A stretch of 64,000 bases of DNA from Zhihengliuella alba (GTDB lineage: Bacteria; Actinomycetota; Actinomycetes; Actinomycetales; Micrococcaceae). A program made the position numbers and the translations under genes. Where the stretch lies: positions 124,001-188,000 of the forward strand of contig NZ_BAABCJ010000005.1 of assembly GCF_039538765.1 (NCBI RefSeq). Direction: 5' to 3'. The notes below the pieces were generated by a model that saw only the letters and a program-made list of their open reading frames with translations, did not search any database and had not been told where the DNA came from. Positions 43,169 to 53,375 of the stretch are shown in pieces. The first letter of the stretch is position 1. Every line of letters starts with the position of its first letter.

Positions 43169-43525
43169 ATGAGCAATCCCGATGGCGAACGCAGCCACAT
43201 CACCACCCATGTACTCGACACCGGGACCGGGAGGCCTGCCTCCGGTGTCAAGGCCACGCTGGAGCACAAGAGCGCATCCGGCTGGCAGGAAGTCGGCTCG
43301 GGACAGACGGACGACGATGGTCGCATCCGCAACCTCGGCCCGACTCGCGTAGAAGCAGGGCACTACCGGATCACCTTCGACACCGGGTCCTACTTCGGGA
43401 AGACGGGAACGGAAACCTTCTTCCCCGAGGTCGTCCTGGGCTTCGTCATCGCCGACGTCGCCCAGCACTACCACGTACCACTCTTGATCAGCCCATTCGC
43501 ATACTCGAGCTACCGAGGGAGCTAA
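43169..43525 (+). CDS. uraH: 5-hydroxyisourate hydrolase (transthyretin-like)
   Basis: Opens the ring of 5-hydroxyisourate formed by uricase. 118 aa; N-terminal ITTHVLDTGTGRPASGVKAT with the catalytic His, central DGRIRNLGP, and the diagnostic C-terminal tetrapeptide YRGS. AGAGGA precedes the ATG. It lies 2 bp before the uricase gene, so the two are coupled. Confidence 0.96.
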   Translation: MSNPDGERSHITTHVLDTGTGRPASGVKATLEHKSASGWQEVGSGQTDDDGRIRNLGPTRVEAGHYRITFDTGSYFGKTGTETFFPEVVLGFVIADVAQHYHVPLLISPFAYSSYRGS

Positions 43526-43527
43526 CG

Positions 43528-44454
43528 ATGACTATGACTGCACCGGAAACCGTGACCGGCACGAAGATCGTGCTCGGCAAGAACCAGTACGGCAAGGCCG
43601 AAGTCCGCCTGGTGAAGATCAGCCGCGACACAGACCGCCACGAGATCGAGGACCTCAACGTGTCCTCGCAGCTGCACGGCGACTTCGAGACCGCGCACAC
43701 GGAGGGCGACAACAGCAAGGTCGTCGCCACCGACACCCAGAAGAACACCGTCTACGGCTTCGCCCGCGAGGGCGTCGGCACCATCGAGAACTTCCTGAAG
43801 CGCCTCGGCGATCACTTCACGGGCGAGTTCGACTGGGTGAGCGGCGGCCGGTGGAAGGCCGAGCAGTACTTCTGGGACCGCATCGAGGATCACGACCACG
43901 CCTTCTCGCGCAACAAGAGCGAGGTCCGGACCGCGATCCTCGAGATCACCGACGGCACCAAGAACATCGTCGCCGGCATCGAGGGCGTCACCGTCCTGAA
44001 GTCCACCGGCAGCGAGTTCCACGGCTTCCCGCGTGACCGCTTCACCACGCTCAAGGAGACCACGGACCGCATCCTGGCCACGGACCTCACGGCCCGCTGG
44101 CGCTACAACACCGACGCGGTCAACGCCGGCGACATCGACTTCGACGCGATCTACACGTCCGTCCGGGCGCTGCTCCTGAAGGCCTTCGCCGACACGCACT
44201 CGCTGGCGCTGCAGCAGAGCATGTTCCAGATGGGCCGCGCGGTGCTCGAGGCGCACCCGGAGATCGACGAGATCCGCATGAGCCTGCCGAACAACCACCA
44301 CTTCCTGGTGGACCTGGACCCGTTCGGCCAGGACAACCCCAACGAGGTCTTCTTCGCCGCGGATCGCCCGTACGGGCTGATCGAGGCAGCGATCAAGCGT
44401 GAGGGCGTCGCCGACACGCATCCGATCTGGGAGAACTCCTCCGGATTCTGCTGA
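43528..44454 (+). CDS. uox: Urate oxidase (cofactor-free uricase)
   Basis: Oxidises urate with O2 to 5-hydroxyisourate and H2O2, without cofactor. 308 aa, closely of the Arthrobacter type. N-terminal half has KNQYGKAEVRLVKI with the catalytic Lys and VVATDTQKNTVYGFAR with the catalytic Thr; the second T-fold ends ALQQSMFQMGRAVLEAHPEI and MSLPNNHHFLVDLDPFGQDN, holding the His of the active-site network. Start ATG 43528, with an in-frame ATG two codons later. A strong hairpin follows, so expression of the downstream permease may be partly uncoupled. Confidence 0.97.
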   Translation: MTMTAPETVTGTKIVLGKNQYGKAEVRLVKISRDTDRHEIEDLNVSSQLHGDFETAHTEGDNSKVVATDTQKNTVYGFAREGVGTIENFLKRLGDHFTGEFDWVSGGRWKAEQYFWDRIEDHDHAFSRNKSEVRTAILEITDGTKNIVAGIEGVTVLKSTGSEFHGFPRDRFTTLKETTDRILATDLTARWRYNTDAVNAGDIDFDAIYTSVRALLLKAFADTHSLALQQSMFQMGRAVLEAHPEIDEIRMSLPNNHHFLVDLDPFGQDNPNEVFFAADRPYGLIEAAIKREGVADTHPIWENSSGFC

Positions 44455-44495
44455 GCAACACATCTAGAAGGACCCGGACCCGGGGAGGAAGAAAG

Positions 44496-44528
44496 GGCCG
44501 GGCCCGTGCCGCAAACACGGGCCCGGCC
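44496..44528 (+). terminator. Hairpin after uricase gene
   Basis: Perfect 13-bp GC stem (44496–44508 with 44516–44528) with loop CCGCAAA, 41 bp after the uricase stop and 33 bp before the permease ATG. No T run; probably attenuates rather than abolishes readthrough into the permease. Confidence 0.65.
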
Positions 44529-44561
44529 GTCCTCTCCGGGCATTGGACAAGGAGATCAGCT

Positions 44562-46286
44562 ATGACAGCTGCAAGCACAACCATCCGCCCGGAGGACGAA
44601 CGCCTGCCCATCGGGCGCACCTTCGCCTACGGACTGCAACATGTTCTCACAATGTACGGCGGCATCATCGCCCCGCCGCTGATCATCGGCGGCGCCGCCG
44701 GGCTCGGCGACATGGAACTGGCACTGCTCGTGTCCTGCTGCCTCTTCGTCGGCGGTCTGGCGACGATCCTGCAGACCGTGGGCGTCCCGTTCTTCGGCTG
44801 CCAGCTCCCGCTCGTGCAGGGAACGTCCTTCGCCTCGGTGGCCACACTGGTCGCCATCGCCAATGGCGACGGAGGCATCCAGTCCGTCCTCGGCGCGGTG
44901 CTGGCCGCCTCAGTCATCGGCTTCCTGATCGCCCCGTTCTTCGCCAGGATCGTCCGGTTCTTCCCGCCGGTGGTCTCCGGCGTCGTCATCACGATGATCG
45001 GCCTGTCGCTGACACCGGTCGCGGCGAACTGGTCCATGGGCGGCAACGCCGAGGACCCCGAGTACGGCAGCCTCGCCAACATCGGCCTTGCCGCGTTCAC
45101 GCTCGTCGTCGTCCTGATCCTCAGCAAGGTCGGCAATGCGGCCATCTCCCGCCTGTCGATCCTGCTGGCCATCGTCATCGGCACGCTCGTCGCCTGGACC
45201 CTCGGCATGGCCGACTTCTCGAAGGTCGGCGACGGCGCCTTCTTCGCGCTGCCGCAGCCGTTCGCCTTCGGCGCTCCGATCTTCGAGGTCGGCGCCATCA
45301 TCTCCATGACCATCGTGGTGCTCGTCATCCTGACGGAGACGACCGCCGACATCCTGGCCGTCGGCGAGATCGCGCGGACCCGCGTCGACTCCCGCCGCAT
45401 CGCGGACGGTCTCCGCGCGGACATGGTCTCCTCGATCCTCGCGCCGGTCTTCAACACCTTCACGCAGAGCGCCTTCGCCCAGAACGTCGGCCTCGTCGCC
45501 ATCACGGGCGTCAAGAGCCGCTTCGTGGTGACCGCCGGCGGCGGCATCCTCCTGGTCCTGGGCCTGCTGCCCGTGCTGGGCCGCGTCGTGGCCGCCGTTC
45601 CCACGCCGGTCCTCGGCGGCGCCGGCATCGTCCTGTTCGGCACGGTCGCCGCGTCCGGCATCCGGACCCTCGGCAAGGTCAAGTTCTCCACCCCGAACAT
45701 GATCATCGTGGCCGCGTCCGTGGCCTTCGGCATGGTGCCGATCGTGAAGCCGGACTTCTACCACGACTTCCCCGCCTGGGCGAGCACGATCTTCCACTCG
45801 GGCATCAGCTCCGCCGCGATCATGGCGGTGTTCCTGAACATCCTGTTCAACGAGATCAAGACCGGCAACTCCGCCGGCGGCTCGGTCTTCCAGGCCGCCC
45901 CGCCGCGCATGGTCCCGACCGACCAGATCCAGGGCCTGCGCGACGGCGACCACTTCGAGGCCGGCAAGCTGATCGACGCCGACGGCGAGGAAGTGCCGGT
46001 GGTGACCGCCGAGCAGTTCACCGTGGCCCTGGCCGAGCACGTCAAGGCCTGCGACGACGCAGGCGTCGAGGCCGAACTGCCCGACGGCGTCGACCCGGAC
46101 GAGCTCCGCCGCATCGCCGAGGAGGAGGCCGCCGCCAAGCGGGCCCAGGAGGAACAGGCCGCGGACGAGCGGCCGGCCCCGGGGTCCGGGGGTCCCGGCT
46201 CCGAGGGCGGAGAGCGGCTGGATCACGCCGCAGAGAGCTTCGCTGCCGGCACCCGCCGCAGCGCAGCGTTGAAGCGCAACGACTGA
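44562..46286 (+). CDS. NCS2 family purine (urate/xanthine) permease
   Basis: Nucleobase:cation symporter-2 with 12–14 transmembrane segments. Family motifs: FAYGLQHVLTMYGGIIAPPL at the N-terminus, the substrate-site LPLVQGTSFASVA, and FTQSAFAQNVGLVAITGVKS in the second half. The neighbourhood (uricase pathway) points to urate or xanthine. At 574 aa it is longer than the usual 430–480 because of a ~130-residue acidic, Ala/Glu-rich cytoplasmic tail after the last helix (from about MVPTDQIQGLRDGD), with IDADGEEVPVV and ELPDGVDPDELRRIAEEE. Confidence 0.92.
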   Translation: MTAASTTIRPEDERLPIGRTFAYGLQHVLTMYGGIIAPPLIIGGAAGLGDMELALLVSCCLFVGGLATILQTVGVPFFGCQLPLVQGTSFASVATLVAIANGDGGIQSVLGAVLAASVIGFLIAPFFARIVRFFPPVVSGVVITMIGLSLTPVAANWSMGGNAEDPEYGSLANIGLAAFTLVVVLILSKVGNAAISRLSILLAIVIGTLVAWTLGMADFSKVGDGAFFALPQPFAFGAPIFEVGAIISMTIVVLVILTETTADILAVGEIARTRVDSRRIADGLRADMVSSILAPVFNTFTQSAFAQNVGLVAITGVKSRFVVTAGGGILLVLGLLPVLGRVVAAVPTPVLGGAGIVLFGTVAASGIRTLGKVKFSTPNMIIVAASVAFGMVPIVKPDFYHDFPAWASTIFHSGISSAAIMAVFLNILFNEIKTGNSAGGSVFQAAPPRMVPTDQIQGLRDGDHFEAGKLIDADGEEVPVVTAEQFTVALAEHVKACDDAGVEAELPDGVDPDELRRIAEEEAAAKRAQEEQAADERPAPGSGGPGSEGGERLDHAAESFAAGTRRSAALKRND

Positions 46287-46341
46287 GACGTAGCGCGTCA
46301 GCGAAGCCAGCCGGCCCGGCGACGGGCCCGGCTGCACGGGG

Positions 46342-46379
46342 AGCGGTGCGGAAACCTTGGGGGAGGGGGCCGCACCGCT
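46342..46379 (+). terminator. Terminator of the permease gene
   Basis: Perfect 10-bp stem AGCGGTGCGG/CCGCACCGCT (46342–46351 with 46370–46379), followed by TCTCTG; 56 bp after the stop codon. Confidence 0.7.
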
Positions 46380-46498
46380 TCTCTGTGCCCGGAGCAGGGC
46401 CGCTGCTGCGCGAGTTGGCGTTGCAGCCCGGCTGTCTCCAGGGGGCTTTCCGGTCCTTGGCGTTTCGCGCGGGGTGCGCTGCCGCTCCTGCGCCTCTG

Positions 46499-46861
46499 CC
46501 AGGTGCCATTCCAGGTCCGGTGGTTCGCAGGGTGCGTGCGAGGGACCAATCCAGCCGTGGTGGTTCGCAGGGTGCGCGCGAGGTGCCAATCCAGCCCCGG
46601 CGGCTACGCGAGGTGCCGTTTCAGCCCCAGCGGCCTTGCGACGAGCAGCTTCAGCACCGTGTATGGGTACCCGCCGGTGCTGAACCGCGACGTCGCAGCG
46701 CCGGCCGTGCTCGAGTCGCACCTGTCGTGCCCCGCGGACGCGTCGAGGTCACGATTCTGCAGGGACGGAGCACCGGGGTCGCGATTTCTCGGGGCTCGCG
46801 CGCCGAGGTCGCAGTGCTACAGCTGAATCGCCGCCGGATCCTGCAGGAGTGCGACGTCGAC
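46499..46861. repeat. Degenerate tandem array with 30/40-bp period
   Basis: Units begin with a variant of CGAGGTGCC or CGAGGTCGC. In the left part, units start at 46499, 46539, 46579, 46609 and 46639 (steps 40, 40, 30, 30); two 40-bp copies at 46521–46560 and 46561–46600 differ at five positions. In the right part, units start at 46744, 46774 and 46804 (steps of exactly 30), with weaker starts at 46688 and 46712. It lies between the permease and the iclR gene (46287–46980), where no coding frame is convincing. Confidence 0.7.
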
Positions 46862-46980
46862 CGAGGCGAACCCACTGGCGAACCGGCTGTCGGAGCCAGG
46901 GGCGGGCCCCAGAGCGGGTTACGCGCAGGCCGTCTCCTGTCTGGCGCCGGCCCGGAGGCCGCCGACCGGGGGGCGTGCGC

Positions 46981-47739
46981 TCAGAGGTTGCCGGTGAGCG
47001 CGGAGGAGATCGTGGCGGCAGCGCGCTGCAGGGCCGGGACGGCCCGGTCCGCGAAGTCCTGGCCCACGCGCGAGACGGGACCGGAGATGGAGATCGCCAT
47101 GGGAGTCGGCGCCCCCGGGATCGCCATGGCGAAGCAACGGACGCCGATCTCCTGCTCCTCCTCGTCCACCGCGTAGCCCTGCTCGCGGATCCGCTCGACC
47201 TCGGCGAAGAGGCCGGACAGGGTGGTGATGCTCTTGGGCGTGGCCGCGGGCATCCCCGCCTGGGTGACGAGGCGGGCGATGCGCTCGTCGTCCAGCACCG
47301 AGAGGATCGCCTTGCCGACGCCGCTGTTGTGGAGGTTGGCACGGCGGCCCACCTCGGTGTTCATGCGCATGCTGTGGGCGGACGGGACCTGTCCGGTGTA
47401 GACCACCATGTCGCCGTCGAGCACCGCGAGGTTCGAGGACTCGCCGAGATCGTCCACGAGGGAGCGCAGCACGGGGCCCGCCAGCGCGCCGAGCTGGCGG
47501 TTGGCGACCTCGCCGAGCCGGATGAGCCGCGGGCCCAGGGCGTAGCGGCGGTTGGGCATCTGGCGAACGTGGCCGATGCCGACGAGCGTGCGCAGCAGGC
47601 GGTGGATGGTCGGCAGCGGCAGCGGGGTCTCGGCGGCCAGCTCGCTGAGCGTGCACTCACCACCGGCGCGGGCGATGAGCTCGAGGAGCTCGAACGCGCG
47701 CTCGACCGACTGGACTCCTGCGGCGGGTTTGACAGGCAT
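46981..47739 (-). CDS. IclR family transcriptional regulator (AllR-like)
   Basis: 252-aa regulator with an N-terminal winged helix (VQSVERAFELLELIARAGGE, LSELAAETPLPLPTIHRLLR) and a C-terminal IclR effector domain (SNLAVLDGDMVVYTGQVPSA, LHNSGVGKAILSVLDDERIA, DEEEQEIGVRCFAMAIPG). Its place between the purine permease and the malic enzyme/malate synthase/ureidoglycine aminohydrolase operon is that of allantoin/glyoxylate regulators of the AllR type, which release DNA on binding glyoxylate; the effector is inferred. The divergent promoter region has three to four operator-like 15-mers, so it probably controls itself and the catabolic operons. Confidence 0.9.
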   Translation of the reverse strand: MPVKPAAGVQSVERAFELLELIARAGGECTLSELAAETPLPLPTIHRLLRTLVGIGHVRQMPNRRYALGPRLIRLGEVANRQLGALAGPVLRSLVDDLGESSNLAVLDGDMVVYTGQVPSAHSMRMNTEVGRRANLHNSGVGKAILSVLDDERIARLVTQAGMPAATPKSITTLSGLFAEVERIREQGYAVDEEEQEIGVRCFAMAIPGAPTPMAISISGPVSRVGQDFADRAVPALQRAAATISSALTGNL

Positions 47740-47823
47740 GGGCTATTCCTCGGGTGGGGGTCTGTCCGGACCTCGCCTCGTGGGCTGTCCGTGCGGTCAG
47801 GTTATCGCATCGGCGACCAGAAA

Positions 47824-47909
47824 TTCCGTGCACCGAAAATTAACTGTGTTCCACCGCACGAAAAGTCTTGCATTTCCACATCACAGATTCTAGTATCCAC
47901 TATACGGAA
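47824..47909. promoter_or_regulatory. Operator array between iclR and the malic enzyme operon
   Basis: Three good 15-bp sites: TTCCGTGCACCGAAA (47824–47838), TTCCACCGCACGAAA (47849–47863) and ATCCACTATACGGAA (47895–47909), plus a weaker TTCCACATCACAGAT (47874–47888). Starts are 25, 25 and 21 bp apart, i.e. on about the same helical face. Same pattern as before aceE and uraD; likely binding sites of the adjacent IclR protein. Confidence 0.68.
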
Positions 47910-47963
47910 ACAGTTTTTCGTGGTCCGCCCGCAGAGGGAGGACCGCACGACGAGGAGGACCAC

Positions 47964-49349
47964 ATGGGCAACCCGAGCCCCGGATATTCACTGACGCTTC
48001 GTGTCGAGACGCCTGCGTCCATCACTGTCACCAGCGAACTCGCCGCCGCCGTCGGCGCTGCCGGCGGCTCGGTGACGGCCCTGGACGTCGTCGAGTCCAC
48101 GCACGTGGGCATGGTCGTCGACGTCAGCTGCAACACGTCCGACGCCGAGCACGGCGAGCGGATCCGCTCCTCCCTGGACGGGCTCGAGGGCGTGGAGGTC
48201 CGCAAGGTCAGCGACCGCACCTTCCTCATGCACCTCGGCGGCAAGCTCGAGGTCAACCCGAAGGTCGCCCTCCGCAACCGCGACGATCTCTCCCGTGCCT
48301 ACACCCCGGGCGTCGCCCGTGTCTGCCAGGCGATCGCCGCGAACAAGGATGACGCCCGCCGCCTGACCGTCAAGCGCAACACGATCGCCGTCGTCACCGA
48401 CGGCTCCGCCGTCCTGGGCCTGGGCAACATCGGCCCGGAGGCCGCCCTGCCGGTGATGGAGGGCAAGGCCGCCCTCTTCAAGCAGTTCGCCGGCGTCGAC
48501 GCCTGGCCGGTCTGCCTGGACACGCAGGACATCGAGGAGATCATCCAGGTCGTCAAGGCGATCGCGCCCGTCTACGGCGGAGTGAACCTCGAGGACATCG
48601 CGGCCCCGCGCTGCTTCGAGATCGAGCGCCGCCTGCGCGACGAGCTCGACATCCCGGTCTTCCACGACGACCAGCACGGCACGGCGATCGTCACGCTCGC
48701 CGCCCTGAAGAACGCCCTCAAGGTGGTGGGCAAGAAGATCGAGGACGTCCACATCGTCGTCTCGGGCGTCGGCGCCGCCGGCCACGCCATCATCCAGCTC
48801 CTCATCGCCTCCGGCGCACGCAACATCGTCGCCTGCGGCCGCCAGGGCGCCGTCCACCAGGGCCAGGACCACACCGACCCGCACCGCATCTGGCTGGCCG
48901 AGAACACCAACCAGGACAACTTCGACGGCACCCTCCACGAGGCCATGACCGGGGCCGACGTCTTCATCGGCGTCTCCGCGCCGAACGTCCTCGAGGAGCA
49001 GCACATCGAGGCCATGGCCGACGACGCGATCGTCTTCGCGATGGCCAACCCGGACCCCGAGGTGGACCCGATCGCCGCCGGCCGGCACGCCGCCGTCGTC
49101 GCGACCGGCCGCTCGGACTTCCCGAACCAGATCAACAACGTCCTGGCCTTCCCGGGCTTCTTCCGCGGCCTGCTGGACGCGCACGTCAGCGACATCACGG
49201 ACCCGATGCTCGTGGCCGCCGCCGAGGCGATCGCCAACCGCGTCTCGGACGAGGAGCTGCACCCGGGCTTCATCATCCCGAGCGTGTTCGACCCGCGCGT
49301 CGCCGGCGACGTGGCCGCAGCGGTCGTCAACGCAGCCCAGTCCAACTAG
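47964..49349 (+). CDS. NAD(P)-dependent malic enzyme with ACT domain
   Basis: Oxidative decarboxylation of malate to pyruvate. 461 aa. Residues ~1–85 form an ACT-type regulatory domain (YSLTLRVETPASITVTSELA...). The catalytic part has DLSRAYTPGVARVCQAIAAN, DGSAVLGLGNIGPEAALPVM, the metal-binding VFHDDQHGTAIVTLAALKNA and a Rossmann IVVSGVGAAGHAII. ATG 47964 is preceded by GAGGAGG; upstream in-frame starts would overlap the operator sites and are rejected. First gene of malic enzyme–aceB–DUF6986–allE; the spacing (20 bp, then overlaps) shows one operon. Confidence 0.95.
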   Translation: MGNPSPGYSLTLRVETPASITVTSELAAAVGAAGGSVTALDVVESTHVGMVVDVSCNTSDAEHGERIRSSLDGLEGVEVRKVSDRTFLMHLGGKLEVNPKVALRNRDDLSRAYTPGVARVCQAIAANKDDARRLTVKRNTIAVVTDGSAVLGLGNIGPEAALPVMEGKAALFKQFAGVDAWPVCLDTQDIEEIIQVVKAIAPVYGGVNLEDIAAPRCFEIERRLRDELDIPVFHDDQHGTAIVTLAALKNALKVVGKKIEDVHIVVSGVGAAGHAIIQLLIASGARNIVACGRQGAVHQGQDHTDPHRIWLAENTNQDNFDGTLHEAMTGADVFIGVSAPNVLEEQHIEAMADDAIVFAMANPDPEVDPIAAGRHAAVVATGRSDFPNQINNVLAFPGFFRGLLDAHVSDITDPMLVAAAEAIANRVSDEELHPGFIIPSVFDPRVAGDVAAAVVNAAQSN

Positions 49350-49369
49350 CTTCAGAGAAGGAATCCGTC

Positions 49370-50991
<1,622 letters not shown>

Positions 50992-50995
<4 letters not shown>

Positions 50996-52264
50996 GCGTC
51001 TCCCCAGCCCTGGGCGCGGACGCACTCGCGGAGATCGAGCGGCGCCTCGCCGCGGCGGACCGCCGCCTCTCGGACCTCTACCCGGGCGAGGACGGGCGCC
51101 GGCAGCCGGTGCACACCGTCTACATGCCGGCGGACCAGTTCGTCACCGGCACCGCGGCCGACTGGGGCACTCGCGCCCTCGCGGCGGCGGGGGAGGCCGG
51201 CGGCCTCGCCCGGCTGGCGGGCCTGCTCGGTCTCCAGGACTCGGCGACGCTGGCGGAGCTGGTCGAGCGCAAGCTCCGCTCGGAGCCGATCGAGGACCTC
51301 CGGCTGGACTTCGAGGACGGCTACGGCGATCGCGGCGACGCGGCCGAGGACGCGGACGCCGTCCGTGCCGCGCTCGCGGTCCGCGACGCCGTCGTCGAGG
51401 GCACCGCCCCGCCGTTCATCGGGATCCGGTTCAAGTCCTTCGAGGCCCCCACCCGGGCCCGGGGCCTGCGCACGCTGGACCTGTTCGTCGGCGGCCTGGT
51501 CGCCGCCGGCGGCCTGCCGGACGGGCTGGTCCTGACGCTGCCGAAGGTCACCTCGGTGGAGCAGGTGGAGGCCATGGTCTTCGCCGTCGAGGAACTCGAG
51601 CGGGCGCACGACCTCACGCCGGGCCGCCTGCGCTTCGAGGTCCAGATGGAGACCCCGCAGCTCATCCTGTCCGACGACGGCACGGTCCCGTCCGCGCGGC
51701 TCATCCACGCCGGTCGCGGCCGCGTCTCCAGCCTGCACTACGGCACCTACGACTACTCGGCCTCGCTGGGCATCGCGGCGGCCTACCAGTCGATGGAGCA
51801 CCCGGCCGCCGACTACGCCAAGTCGGTCATGCAGGTCGCGGTCGCCGGCACCGGCGTCCACCTCTCCGACGGCTCGACCAACATCCTGCCGCTCGGCGAC
51901 CCCGAGAACCGGGTGGCCGCCTGGCGGCTCCACGCCCGGTTGGTGCGCCGCCACCTGGAGCGGGGCATCTACCAGGGCTGGGACCTGCACGCGGCCCAGC
52001 TGCCCACGCGCTTCCTCGCGACGTACTCGTTCTACCGCGAGGGCTTCGGGGCGGCGGCCACCCGCCTGTACAACTACGTGCACCAGGTGGAGTCGTCCGT
52101 CATGGACGAGCCGGCCACCGCCCGGGCCCTGGCCCTGTTCATCTACCGCGGCCTGGTCTGCGGCGCGTTCACCGCCGAGGACGTCCAGTCCCAGGCCGGG
52201 GTCGACGAGGCGCAGCTGCGCTCCATCGCCCTCAACATCCCGCTCAACTCCCCGGAAGGTTCCC

Positions 52265-52272
<8 letters not shown>
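50992..52272 (+). CDS. DUF6986 HpcH/HpaI-fold lyase-like protein
   Basis: 426-aa protein of the aldolase/citrate-lyase (TIM-barrel) superfamily. Visible elements: DLRLDFEDGYGDRGDAAEDA with the metal-binding acidic residues, PPFIGIRFKSFEAPTRARGL, GLVLTLPKVTSVEQVEAMVF, RFEVQMETPQLILSDDG and SLHYGTYDYSASLGIAAAYQ. The reaction is not known. It overlaps aceB and nearly overlaps allE, and occurs beside malate synthase in related organisms. Candidates are a lyase on malyl/ureidoglycolate-type compounds, which would fill the missing ureidoglycolate step, or a PEP-related role; both are inference. Confidence 0.8.
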
Positions 52273-53101
<829 letters not shown>

Positions 53102-53121
53102 CCAGCAGAGCACCACGCAGG

Positions 53122-53244
53122 GAGGGTCCGGGGGCCGCGAGAGCGGTCCCCGGGCCCTCCCTACGTGCGTCCGGACGGGCACGAGGGTCCGGGGGCCGCG
53201 AGAGCGGTCCCCCGGGCCCTCCCTGCGTGCGTCCGGACGGGCAC
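53122..53244 (+). terminator. Tandemly duplicated terminator (two 61/62-bp copies)
   Basis: The segment 53122–53182 is repeated at 53183–53244 with few differences. Each copy contains a long GC stem with GAGA loop (AGGGTCCGGGGGCCGC against GCGGTCCCCGGGCCCT, all pairs G·C or G·T). They follow the allE stop directly and end the malic enzyme–allE operon. Confidence 0.8.
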
Positions 53245-53271
53245 GGCGGGTCCGGACGGGGTGGCGCGCAT

Positions 53272-53289
53272 GGGCTCCGAAAGGAGCCC
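53272..53289 (+). terminator. GAAA-tetraloop hairpin before the MFS gene
   Basis: Perfect 7-bp stem GGGCTCC/GGAGCCC closed by a GAAA loop, then AAATATCC. Could be a third terminator or part of the MFS leader. Confidence 0.45.
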
Positions 53290-53375
53290 AAATATCCGTT
53301 GAAACGTGAGCTGGGACACTTCTACGCTGAATGGGATCCCAAAAATCACTCCCTTCGAGAAGCGAGGAACACCCC

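Noticed and set aside
46499..46861. CRISPR array, suggested by regular 30-bp steps.
   Set aside because: The repeats are degenerate and contiguous, there are no unique spacers between identical repeats, and there are no cas genes.
53281..53345. A regulon-type operator before the MFS gene (AATATCCGTTGAAACG and TTCTACGCTGAA).
   Set aside because: Neither piece fits the 15-bp TTCCG-N5-CGGAA pattern in spacing and both half-sites, so the MFS gene was not added to the IclR regulon.
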